Shown here: piece by piece, positions 36,401 through 48,503 of the stretch
Layout: every line of letters begins with the position of its first letter
How positions within the stretch are numbered: position 1 is the first letter of the stretch
Assembly (NCBI GenBank): GCA_023634235.1
Contig: JAMKCF010000016.1
Coordinates: 62,001-126,000, forward strand
Length of the DNA stretch: 64,000 nucleotides
From: Pisaster brevispinus
Taxonomy: Eukaryota; Echinodermata; Asteroidea; Forcipulatida; Asteriidae
Direction of reading: 5' to 3'
Notes under the pieces: generated by a model
What the model saw: the letters and a program-made list of their open reading frames with translations, nothing else
Told to the model about the DNA's origin: nothing
The model's database searches: none
Position numbers and translations under genes: made by a program

Positions 36401-39400
36401 ACACTCAGAAAGCCACTCAAAAGCATCTTCAGTGGGATTTTTGTACACAGAGCTGCACACAGAGAAGAAGAAACGAAATAAAATACAAGGAGGCTCAAAT
36501 CACACCCATAACAACATCGGATTTGCACAAGGTTTCCACCACTGGAAAGCCACGATTCAGGGCTCTCACCTCATCGTGGATCCCTGTCTCTGAGCATTTT
36601 CTAGGCGGGGCGAGCGGCCCCGGAATAGGGCTACAACCACCGGCAAGTTAGCCCACGCGCCGGGGCCGAGCAACAACAAAGGCAAGACATGTCCATCCGA
36701 AGAATGATTTGAAACAACACCCGAGCTAAGTTTGAGAATAACTCATGAACTAGAAATGCTAGAGAGACGAAATTAGTACCTGAGTGTGCCTTGAATTCCA
36801 CTTCACCCGAACATCAGACTTTTTGGGCCGATGTGCACCATCTTCGTGCCGGAAATGGCCTGCAGGCTGGGACAATCAGAAAGCCACTCAAAAGCATCTT
36901 CAGTGGGATTTTTGTACACAGAGCTGCACACAGAGAAGAAGAAACGAAATAAAATACAAGGAGGCTCAAATCACACCCATAACAACATCGGATTTGCACA
37001 AGGTTTCCACCACTGGAAAGCCACGATTCAGGGCTCTCACCTCGTCGTTGATCCCTGTCTCTGAGCATTTTCTAGGCGGGGCGAGCGGCCCCGGAATAGG
37101 GCTACAACCACCGGCAAGTTAGCCCACGCGCCGGGGCCGAGCAACAACAAAGGCAAGACATGTCCATCCGAAGAATGATTTGAAACAACACCCGAGCTAA
37201 GTTTGAGAATAACTCATGAACTAGAAATGCTAGAGAGACGAAATTTGTACCTGAGTGTGCCTTGAATTCCACTTCACCCGAACATCAGACTTTTTGGGCC
37301 GATGTGCACCATCTTCGTGCCGGAAATGGCCTGCAGGCTGGGACACTCAGAAAGCCACTCAAAAGCATCTTCAGTGGGATTTTTGTACACAGAGCTGCAC
37401 ACAGAGAAGAAGAAACGAAATAAAATACAAGGAGGCTCAAATCACACCCATAACAACATCGGATTTGCACAAGGTTTCCACCACTGGAAAGCCACGATTC
37501 AGGGCTCTCACCTCGTCGTGGATCCCTGTCTCTGAGCATTTTCTAGGCGGGGCGAGCGGCCCCGGAATAGGGCTACAACCACCGGCAAGTTAGCCCACGC
37601 GCCGGGGCCGAGCAACAACAAAGGCAAGACATGTCCATCCGAAGAATGATTTGAAACAACACCCGAGCTAAGTTTGAGAATAACTCATGAACTAGAAATG
37701 CTAGAGAGACGAAATTTGTACCTGAGTGTGCCTTGAATTCCACTTCACCCGAACATCAGACTTTTTGGGCCGATGTGCACCATCTTCGTGCCGGAAATGG
37801 CCTGCAGGCTGGGACACTCAGAAAGCCACTCAAAAGCATCTTCAGTGGGATTTTTGTACACAGAGCTGCACACAGAGAAGAAGAAACGAAATAAAATACA
37901 AGGAGGCTCAAATCACACCCATAACAACATCGGATTTGCACAAGGTTTCCACCACTGGAAAGCCACGATTCAGGGCTCTCACCTCGTTGTGGATCCCTGT
38001 CTCTGAGCATTTTCTAGGCGGGGCGAGCGGCCCCGGAATAGGGCTACAACCACCGGCAAGTTAGCCCACGCGCCGGGGCCGAGCAACAACAAAGGCAAGA
38101 CATGTCCATCCGAAGAATGATTTGAAACAACACCCGAGCTAAGTTTGAGAATAACTCATGAACTAGAAATGCTAGAGAGACGAAATTTGTACCTGAGTGT
38201 GCCTTGAATTCCACTTCACCCGAACATCAGACTTTTTGGGCCGATGTGCACCATCTTCGTGCCGGAAATGGCCTGCAGGCTGGGACACTCAGAAAGCCAC
38301 TCAAAAGCATCTTCAGTGGGATTTTTGTACACAGAGCTGCACACAGAGAAGAAGAAACGAAATAAAATACAAGGAGGCTCAAATCACACCCATAACAACA
38401 TCGGATTTGCACAAGGTTTCCACCACTGGAAAGCCACGATTCAGGGCTCTCACCTCGTCGTGGATCCTTGTCTCTGAGCATTTTCTAGGCGGGGCGAGCG
38501 GCCCCGGAATAGGGCTACAACCACCGGCAAGTTAGCCCACGCGCCGGGGCCGAGCAACAACAAAGGCAAGACATGTCCATCCGAAGAATGATTTGAAACA
38601 ACACCCGAGCTAAGTTTGAGAATAACTCATGAACTAGAAATGCTAGAGAGACGAAATTTGTACCTGAGTGTGCCTTGAATTCCACTTCACCCGAACATTA
38701 GACTTTTTGGGCCGATGTGCACCATCTTCGTGCCGGAAATGGCCTGCAGGCTGGGACACTCAGAAAGCCACTCAAAAGCATCTTCAGTGGGATTTTTGTA
38801 CACAGAGCTGCACACAGAGAAGAAGAAACGAAATAAAATACAAGGAGGCTCAAATCACACCCATAACAACATCGGATTTGCACAAGGTTTCCACCACTGG
38901 AAAGCCACGATTCAGGGCTCTCACCTCGTTGTGGATCCCTGTCTCTGAGCATTTTCTAGGCGGGGCGAGCGGCCCCGGAATAGGGCTACAACCACCGGCA
39001 AGTTAGCCCACGCCCCGGGGCCGAGCAACAACAAAGGCAAGACATGTCCATTCGAAGAATGATTTGAAACAACACCCGAGCTAAGTTTGAGAATAACTCA
39101 TGAACTAGAAATGCTAGAGAGACGAAATTTGTACCTGAGTGTGCCTTGAATTCCACTTCACCCGAACATCAGACTTTTTGGGCCGATGTGCACCATCTTC
39201 GTGCCGGAAATGGCCTGCAGGCTGGGACACTCAGAAAGCCACTCAAAAGCATCTTCAGTGGGATTTTTGTACACAGAGCTGCACACAGAGAAGAAGAAAC
39301 GAAATAAAATACAAGGATGCTCAAATCACACCCATAACAACATCGGATTTGCACAAGGTTTCCACCACTGGAAAGCCACGATTCAGGGCTCTCACCTCGT

Positions 39401-40551
39401 CGTAAATCCCTGTCTCTGAGCATTTTCTAGGCGGGGCGAGCGGCCCCGGAATAGGGCTACAACCACCGGCAAGTTAGCCCACGCGCCGGGGCCGAGCAAC
39501 AACAAAGGCAAGACATGTCCATCCGAAGAATGATTTGAAACAACACCCGAGCTAAGTTTGAGAATAACTCATGAACTAGAAATGCTAGAGAGACGAAATT
39601 TGTACCTGAGTGTGCCTTGAATTCCACTTCACCCGAACATCAGACTTTTTGGGCCGATGTGCACCATCTTCGTGCCGGAAATGGCCTGCAGGCTGGGACA
39701 CTCAGAAAGCCACTCAAAAGCATCTTCAGTGGGATTTTTGTACACAGAGCTGCACACAGAGAAGAAGAAACGAAATAAAATACAAGGAGGCTCAAATCAC
39801 ACCCATAACAACATCGGATTTGCACAAGGTTTCCACCACTGGAAAGCCACGATTCAGGGCTCTCACCTCGTGGTCGATCCCTGTCTCTGAGCATTTTCTA
39901 GGCGGGGCGAGCGGCCCCGGAATAGGGCTACAACCACCGGCAAGTTAGCCCACGCGCCGGGGCCGAGCAACAACAAAGGCAAGACATGTCCATCCGAAGA
40001 ATGATTTGAAACAACACCCGAGCTAAGTTTGAGAATAACTCATGAACTAGAAATGCTAGAGAGACGAAATTTGTACCTGAGTGTGCCTTGAATTCCACTT
40101 CACCCGAACATTAGACTTTTTGGGCCGATGTGCACCATCTTCGTGCCGGAAATGGCCTGCAGGCTGGGACACTCAGAAAGCCACTCAAAAGCATCTTCAG
40201 TGGGATTTTTGTACACAGAGCTGCACACAGAGAAGAAGAAACGAAATAAAATACAAGGAGGCTCAAATCACACCCATAACAACATCGGATTTGCACAAGG
40301 TTTCCACCACTGGAAAGCCACGATTCAGGGCTCTCACCTCGTTGTGGATCCCTGTCTCTGAGCATTTTCTAGGCGGGGCGAGCGGCCCCGGAATAGGGCT
40401 ACAACCACCGGCAAGTTAGCCCACGCGCCGGGGCCGAGCAACAACAAAGGCAAGACATGTCCATCCGAAGAATGATTTGAAACAACACCCGAGCTAAGTT
40501 TGAGAATAACTCATGAACTAGAAATGCTAGAGAGACGAAATTTGTACCTGA
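31602..40551 (+). repeat. Monomers 68-86, no clear higher-order arrangement
   Basis: There are nineteen monomers with anchors every 471 bp, except a 472-bp copy at 33486 where GTGGATCCC became GTGGTAGTCC. Individual markers are: 33958 CATCAAAGG and CACGCGAG; 34429 CTCCCCTCG; 34900 AAGTATCTTC; 35371 CAACAACCGG; 35842 GTGCTTTG, CACTTAGTCG and GGCAGAGC; 36313 CTCATCGTGG; 36784 AATTAGTACC and GACAATCAG; 38668 CGCCCCGGGG, then CCATTCG; 39139 AAGGATGCTC with CGTAAAT; 39610 CGTGGTCGAT. Many changes are private to one copy, so this segment looks less recently homogenised than its neighbours. No repeating order of markers was found by eye. Confidence 0.8.
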
Positions 40552-43374
40552 GTGTGCCTTGAATTCCACTTCACCCGAACATTAGACTTTTTGGGCCGAT
40601 GTGCACCATCTTCGTGCCGGAAATGGCCTGCAGGCTGGGACACTCAGAAAGCCACTCAAAAGCATCTTCAGTGGGATTTTTGTACACAGAGCTGCACACA
40701 GAGAAGAAGAAACGAAATAAAATACAAGGAGGCTCAAATCACACCCATAACAACATCGGATTTGCACAAGGTTTCCACCACTGGAAAGCCACGATTCAGG
40801 GCTCTCACCTCGTCGTAGATCCTTGTCTCTGAGCATTTTCTAGGCGGGGCGAGCGGCCCCGGAATAGGGCTACAACCACCGGCAAGTTAGCCCACGCGCC
40901 GGGGCCGAGCAACAACAAAGGCAAGACATGTCCATCCGAAGAATGATTTGAAACAACACCCGAGCTAAGTTTGAGAATAACTCATGAACTAGAAATGCTA
41001 GAGAGACGAAATTTGTACCTGAGTGTGCCTTGAATTCCACTTCACCCGAACATCAGACTTTTTGGGCCGATGTGCACCATCTTCGTGCCGGAAATGGCCT
41101 GCAGGCTGGGACACTCAGAAAGCCACTCAAAAGCATCTTCAGTGGGATTTTTGTACACAGAGCTGCACACAGAGAAGAAGAAACGAAATAAAATACAAGG
41201 AGGCTCAAATCACACCCATAACAACATCGGATTTGCACAAGGTTTCCACCACTGGAAAGCCACGATTCAGGGCTCTCACCTCGTGGTCGATCTCTGTCTC
41301 TGAGCATTTTCTAGGCGGGGCGAGCGGCCCCGGAATAGGGCTACAACCACCGGCAAGTTAGCCCACGCGCCGGGGCCGAGCAACAACAAAGGCAAGACAT
41401 GTCCATCCGAAGAATGATTTGAAACAACACCCGAGCTAAGTTTGAGAATAACTCATGAACTAGAAATGCTAGAGAGACGAAATTTGTACCTGAGTGTGCC
41501 TTGAATTCCACTTCACCCGAACATCAGACTTTTTGGGCCGATGTGCACCATCTTCGTGCCGGAAATGGCCTGCAGGCTGGGACACTCAGAAAGCCACTCA
41601 AAAGCATCTTCAGTGGGATTTTTGTACACAGAGCTGCACACAGAGAAGAAGAAACGAAATAAAATACAAGGAGGCTCAAATCACACCCATAACAACATCG
41701 GATTTGCACAAGGTTTCCACCACTGGAAAGCCACGATTCAGGGCTCTCACCTCGTCGTAGATCCCTGTCTCTGAGCATTTTCTAGGCGGGGCGAGCGGCC
41801 CCGGAATAGGGCTACAACCACCGGCAAGTTAGCCCACGCGCCGGGGCTGAGCAACAACAAAGGCAAGACATGTCCATCCGAAGAATGATTTGAAACAACA
41901 CCCGAGCTAAGTTTGAGAATAACTCATGAACTAGAAATGCTAGAGAGACGAAATTTGTACCTGAGTGTGCCTTGAATTCCACTTCACCCGAACATCAGAC
42001 TTTTTGGGCCGATGTGCACCATCTTCGTGCCGGAAATGGCCTGCAGGCTGGGACACTCAGAAAGCCACTCAAAAGCATCTTCAGTGGGATTTTTGTACAC
42101 AGAGCTGCACACAGAGAAGATGAAACGAAATAAAATACAAGGAGGCTCAAATCACACCCATAACAACATCGGATTTGCACAAGGTTTCCACCACTGGAAA
42201 GCCACGATTCAGGGCTCTCACCTCGTCGTAGATCCCTGTCTCTGAGCATTTTCTAGGCGGGGCGAGCGGCCCCGGAATAGGGCTACAACCACCGGCAAGT
42301 TAGCCCACGCGCCGGGGCTGAGCAACAACAAAGGCAAGACATGTCCATCCGAAGAATGATTTGAAACAACACCCGAGCTAAGTTTGAGAATAACTCATGA
42401 ACTAGAAATGCTAGAGAGACGAAATTTGTACCTGAGTGTGCCTTGAATTCCACTTCACCGAACATCAGACTTTTTGGGCCGATGTGCACCATCTTCGTGC
42501 CGGAAATGGCCTGCAGGCTGGGACACTCAGAAAGCCACTCAAAAGCATCTTCAGTGGATTTTTGTACACAGAGCTGCACACAGAGAAGAAGAAACGAAAT
42601 AAAATACAAGGAGGCTCAAATCACACCCATAACAACATCGGATTTGCACAAGGTTTCCACCACTGGAAAGCCACGATTCAGGGCTCTCACCTCGTCGTAG
42701 ATCCTGTCTCTGAGCATTTTCTAGGCGGGGCGAGCGGCCCCGGAATAGGGCTACAACCACCGGCAAGTTAGCCCACGCGCCGGGGCGAGCAACAACAAAG
42801 GCAAGACATGTCCATCCGAAGAATGATTTGAAACAACACCCGAGCTAAGTTTGAGAATAACTCATGAACTAGAAATGCTAGAGAGACGAAATTTGTACCT
42901 GAGTGTGCCTTGAATTCCACTTCACCCGAACATCAGACTTTTTGGGCCGATGTGCACCATCTTCGTGCCGGAAATGGCCTGCAGGCTGGGACACTCAGAA
43001 AGCCACTCAAAAGCATCTTCAGTGGGATTTTTGTACACAGAGCTGCACACAGAGAAGATGAAACGAAATAAAATACAAGGAGGCTCAAATCACACCCATA
43101 ACAACATCGGATTTGCACAAGGTTTCCACCACTGGAAAGCCACGATTCAGGGCTCTCACCTCGTTGTGGATCCCTGTCTCTGAGCATTTTCTAGGCGGGG
43201 CGAGCGGCCCCGGAATAGGGCTACAACCACCGGCAAGTTAGCCCACGCGCCGGGGACTGAGCAACAACAAAGGCAAGACATGTCCATCCGAAGAATGATT
43301 TGAAACAACACCCGAGCTAAGTTTGAGAATAACTCATGAACTAGAAATGCTAGAGAGACGAAATTTGTACCTGA
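40552..43374 (+). repeat. Six-monomer unit, copy 1 (monomers 87-92)
   Basis: Anchors are 40552, 41023, 41494, 41965, 42436 and 42903. Marker order: CATTAGACT with AGATCCTTG; CGTGGTCGAT; CGTAGAT with GGGCTGAG; GAAGATGAAACG with CGTAGAT and GGGCTGAG; CGTAGAT with four one-base losses (467 bp); GAAGATGAAACG with CGTTGTGGAT and GGGACTGAG. The same order follows in the next six monomers. Confidence 0.88.
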
Positions 43375-46195
43375 GTGTGCCTTGAATTCCACTTCACCCG
43401 AACATTAGACTTTTTGGGCCGATGTGCACCATCTTCGTGCCGGAAATGGCCTGCAGGCTGGGACACTCAGAAAGCCACTCAAAAGCATCTTCAGTGGGAT
43501 TTTTGTACACAGAGCTGCACACAGAGAAGAAGAAACGAAATAAAATACAAGGAGGCTCAAATCACACCCATAACAACATCGGATTTGCACAAGGTTTCCA
43601 CCACTGGAAAGCCACGATTCAGGGCTCTCACCTCGTCGTAGATCCTTGTCTCTGAGCATTTTCTAGGCGGGGCGAGCGGCCCCGGAATTGGGCTACAACC
43701 ACCGGCAAGTTAGCCCACGCGCCGGGGCCGAGCAACAACAAAGGCAAGACATGTCCATCCGAAGAATGATTTGAAACAACACCCGAGCTAAGTTTGAGAA
43801 TAACTCATGAACTAGAAATGCTAGAGAGACGAAATTTGTACCTGAGTGTGCCTTGAATTCCACTTCACCCGAACATCAGACTTTTTGGGCCGATGTGCAC
43901 CATCTTCGTGCCGGAAATGGCCTGCAGGCTGGGACACTCAGAAAGCCACTCAAAAGCATCTTCAGTGGGATTTTTGTACACAGAGCTGCACACAGAGAAG
44001 AAGAAACGAAATAAAATACAAGGAGGCTCAAATCACACCCATTACAACATCGGATTTGCACAAGGTTTCCACCACTGGAAAGCCACGATTCAGGGCTCTC
44101 ACCTCGTGGTCGATCCCTGTCTCTGAGCATTTTCTAGGCGGGGCGAGCGGCCCCGGAATAGGGCTACAACCACCGGCAAGTTAGCCCACGCGCCGGGGCC
44201 GAGCAACAACAAAGGCAAGACATGTCCATCCGAAGAATGATTTGAAACAACACCCGAGCTAAGTTTGAGAATAACTCATGAACTAGAAATGCTAGAGAGA
44301 CGAAATTTGTACCTGAGTGTGCCTTGAATTCCACTTCACCCGAACAGTAGACTTTTTGGGCCGATGTGCACCATCTTCGTGCCGGAAATGGCCTGCAGGC
44401 TGGGACACTCAGAAAGCCACTCAAAAGCATCTTCAGTGGGATTTTTGTACACAGAGCTGCACACAGAGAAGAAGAAACGAAATAAAATACAAGGAGGCTC
44501 AAATCACACCCATAACAACATCGGATTTGCACAAGGTTTCCACCACTGGAAAGCCACGATTCAGGGCTCTCACCTCGTCGTAGATCCCTGTCTCTGAGCA
44601 TTTTCTAGGCGGGGCGAGCGGCCCCGGAATAGGGCTACAACCACCGGCAAGTTAGCCCACGCGCCGGGGCTGAGCAACAACAAAGGCAAGACATGTCCAT
44701 CCGAAGAATGATTTGAAACAACACCCGAGCTAAGTTTGAGAATAACTCATGAACTAGAAATGCTAGAGAGACGAAATTTGTACCTGAGTGTGCCTTGAAT
44801 TCCACTTCACCCGAACATCAGACTTTTTGGGCCGATGTGCACCATCTTCGTGCCGGAAATGGCCTGCAGGCTGGGACACTCAGAAAGCCACTCAAAAGCA
44901 TCTTCAGTGGGATTTTTGTACACAGAGCTGCACACAGAGAAGATGAAACGAAATAAAATACAAGGAGGCTCAAATCACACCCATAACAACATCGGATTTG
45001 CACAAGGTTTCCACCACTGGAAAGCCACGATTCAGGGCTCTCACCTCGTCGTAGATCCCTGTCTCTGAGCATTTTCTAGGCGGGGCGAGCGGCCCGGAAT
45101 AGGGCTACAACCACCGGCAAGTTAGCCCACGCGCCGGGGCTGAGCAACAACAAAGGCAAGACATGTCCATCCGAAGAATGATTTGAAACAACACCCGAGC
45201 TAAGTTTGAGAATAACTCATGAACTAGAAATGCTAGAGAGACGAAATTTGTACCTGAGTGTGCCTTGAATTCCACTTCACCCGAACATCAGACTTTTTGG
45301 GCCGATGTGCACCATCTTCGTGCCGGAAATGGCCTGCAGGCTGGACACTCAGAAAGCCACTCAAAAGCATCTTCAGTGGGATTTTTGTACACAGAGCTGC
45401 ACACAGAGAAGAAGAAACGAAATAAAATACAAGGAGGCTCAAATCACACCCATAACAACATCGGATTTGCACAAGGTTTCCACCACTGGAAAGCCACGAT
45501 TCAGGGCTCTCACCTCGTCGTAGATCCCTGTCTCTGAGCATTTTCTAGGCGGGGCGAGCGGCCCCGGAATAGGGCTACAACCACCGGCAAGTTAGCCCAC
45601 GCGCCGGGCCGAGCAACAACAAAGCAAGACATGTCCATCCGAAGAATGATTTGAAACAACACCCGAGCTAAGTTTGAGAATAACTCATGAACTAGAAATG
45701 CTAGAGAGACGAAATTTGTACCTGAGTGTGCCTTGAATTCCACTTCACCCGAACATCAGACTTTTTGGGCCGATGTGCACCATCTTCGTGCCGGAAATGG
45801 CCTGCAGGCTGGACACTCAGAAAGCCACTCAAAAGCATCTTCAGTGGGATTTTTGTACACAGAGCTGCACACAGAGAAGATGAAACGAAATAAAATACAA
45901 GGAGGCTCAAATCACACCCATAACAACATCGGATTTGCACAAGGTTTCCACCACTGGAAAGCCACGATTCAGGGCTCTCACCTCGTTGTGGATCCCTGTC
46001 TCTGAGCATTTTCTAGGCGGGGCGAGCGGCCCCGGAATAGGGCTACAACCACCGGCAAGTTAGCCCACGCGCCGGGGCTGAGCAACAACAAAGGCAAGAC
46101 ATGTCCATCCGAAGAATGATTTGAAACAACACCCGAGCTAAGTTTGAGAATAACTCATGAACTAGAAATGCTAGAGAGACGAAATTTGTACCTGA
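43375..46195 (+). repeat. Six-monomer unit, copy 2 (monomers 93-98)
   Basis: Anchors are 43375, 43846, 44317, 44788, 45258 and 45726. The marker order matches the preceding unit, at an offset of 2,823 bp for the first monomer. Differences: GGAATTGGGC at 43375, CCATTACAAC at 43846, CGAACAGTAGAC at 44317. One-base losses give lengths of 470, 468 and 470 in the last three. The GAAGATGAAACG / GAAGAAGAAACG alternation continues to 47093, so a two-monomer rhythm overlies the six-monomer one. Confidence 0.88.
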
Positions 46196-46621
46196 GTGTG
46201 CCTTGAATTCCACTTCACCCGAACATTAGACTTTTTGGGCCGATGTGCACCATCTTCGTGCCGGAATTGGCCTGCAGGCTGGGACACTCAGAAAGCCACT
46301 CAAAAGCATCTTCAGTGGGATTTTTGTACACAGAGCTGCACACAGAGAGAAGAAACGAAATAAAATACAAGGTTTCCACCACTGGAAAGCCACGATTCAG
46401 GGCTCTCACCTCGTCGTAGATCCCTGTCTCTGAGCATTTTCTAGGCGGGGCGAGCGGCCCCGGAATAGGGCTACAACCACCGGCAAGTTAGCCACGCGCC
46501 GGGGCCGAGCAACAACAAAGGCAAGACATGTCCATCCGAAGAATGATTTGAAACAACACCGAGCTAAGTTTGAGAATAACTCATGAACTAGAAATGCTAG
46601 AGAGACGAAATTTGTACCTGA
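46196..46621 (+). repeat. Monomer 99, shortened to 426 bp by a 42-bp deletion
   Basis: The interval from the first to the second ACAAGG of the monomer is missing, leaving one ACAAGG at 46367-46372. In intact copies these 6-bp direct repeats begin 42 bp apart, so the deletion fits slippage or microhomology-mediated loss. Three more one-base losses bring the total to -45. The copy also has CGAACATTAG and GGAATTGGC, the latter shared only with 48974 and 56510. Confidence 0.93.
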
Positions 46622-48503
46622 GTGTGCCTTGAATTCCACTTCACCCGAACATCAGACTTTTTGGGCCGATGTGCACCATCTTCGTGCCGGAAATGGCCTG
46701 CAGGCTGGGACACTCAGAAAGCCACTCAAAAGCATCTTCAGTGGGATTTTTGTACACAGAGCTGCACACAGAGAAGATGAAACGAAATAAAATACAAGGA
46801 GGCTCAAATCACACCCATAACAACATCGGATTTGCACAAGGTTTCCACCACTGGAAAGCCACGATTCAGGGCTCTCACCTCGTTGTAGATCCCTGTCTCT
46901 GAGCATTTTCTAGGCGGGGCGAGCGGCCCCGGAATAGGGCTACAACCACCGGCAAGTTAGCCCACGCGCCGGGGCTGAGCAACAACAAAGGCAAGACATG
47001 TCCATCCGAAGAATGATTTGAAACAACACCCGAGCTAAGTTTGAGAATAACTCATGAACTAGAAATGCTAGAGAGACGAAATTTGTACCTGAGTGTGCCT
47101 TGAATTCCACTTCACCCGAACATCAGACTTTTTGGGCCGATGTGCACCATCTTCGTGCCGGAAATGGCCTGCAGGCTGGGACACTCAGAAAGCCACTCAA
47201 AAGCATCTTCAGTGGATTTTTGTACACAGAGCTGCACACAGAGAAGAAGAAACGAAATAAAATACAAGGAGGCTCAAATCACACCCATAACAACATCGGA
47301 TTTGCACAAGGTTTCCACCACTGGAAAGCCACGATTCAGGGCTCTCACCTCGTCGTAGATCCCTGTCTCTGAGCATTTTCTAGGCGGGGCGAGCGGCCCC
47401 GGAATAGGGCTACAACCACCGGCAAGTTAGCCCACGCGCCGGGGCCGAGCAACAACAAAGGCAAGACATGTCCATCCGAAGAATGACTTGAAACAACACC
47501 CGAGCTAAGTTTGAGAATAACTCATGAACTAGAAATGCTAGAGAGACGAAATTTGTACCTGAGTGTGCCTTGAATTCCACTTCACCCGAACATCAGACTT
47601 TTTGGGCCGATGTGCACCATCTTCGTGCCGGAAATGGCCTGCAGGCTGGGACACTCAGAAAGCCACTCAAAAGCATCTTCAGTGGGATTTTTGTACACAG
47701 AGCTGCACACAGAGAAGAAGAAACGAAATAAAATACAAGGAGGCTCAAATCACACCCATAACAACATCGGATTTGCACAAGGTTTCCACCACTGGAAAGC
47801 CACGATTCAGGGCTCTCACCTCGTCGTAGATCCCTGTCTCTGAGCATTTTCTAGGCGGGGCGAGCGGCCCGGAATAGGGCTACAACCACCGGCAAGTTAG
47901 CCCACGCGCCGGGGCCGAGCAACAACAAAGGCAAGACATGTCCATCCGAAGAATGATTTGAAACAACACCCGAGCTAAGTTTGAGAATAACTCATGAACT
48001 AGAAATGCTAGAGAGACGAAATTTGTACCTGAGTGTGCCTTGAATTCCACTTCACCCGAACATTAGACTTTTTGGGCCGATGTGCACCATCTTCGTGCCG
48101 GAAATGGCCTGCAGGCTGGGACACTCAGAAAGCCACTCAAAAGCATCTTCAGTGGGATTTTTGTACACAGAGCTGCACACAGAGAAGAAGAAACGAAATA
48201 AAATACAAGGAGGCTCAAATCACACCCATAACAACATCGGATTTGCACAAGGTTTCCACCACTGGAAAGCCACGATTCAGGGCTCTCACCTCGTCGTAGA
48301 TCCCTGTCTCTGAGCATTTTCTAGGCGGGGCGAGCGGCCCCGGAATAGGGCTACAACCACCGGCAAGTTAGCCCACGCGCCGGGGCCGAGCAACAACAAA
48401 GGCAAGACATGTCCATCCGAAGAATGATTTGAAACAACACCCGAGCTAAGTTTGAGAATAACTCATGAACTAGAAATGCTAGAGAGACGAAATTTGTACC
48501 TGA
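46622..48503 (+). repeat. Monomers 100-103 between the six-monomer units and block B
   Basis: 46622 has GAAGATGAAACG, CGTTGTAGAT and GGGCTGAG. 47093 has CGTAGAT and ends with GAATGACTTG, a change otherwise seen only at 32933. 47563 and 48033 have CGTAGAT, and 48033 also has CATTAGACT. Monomers 47093 and 47563 are 470 bp each. The stretch continues the alternating pattern and then grades into block B. Confidence 0.85.
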
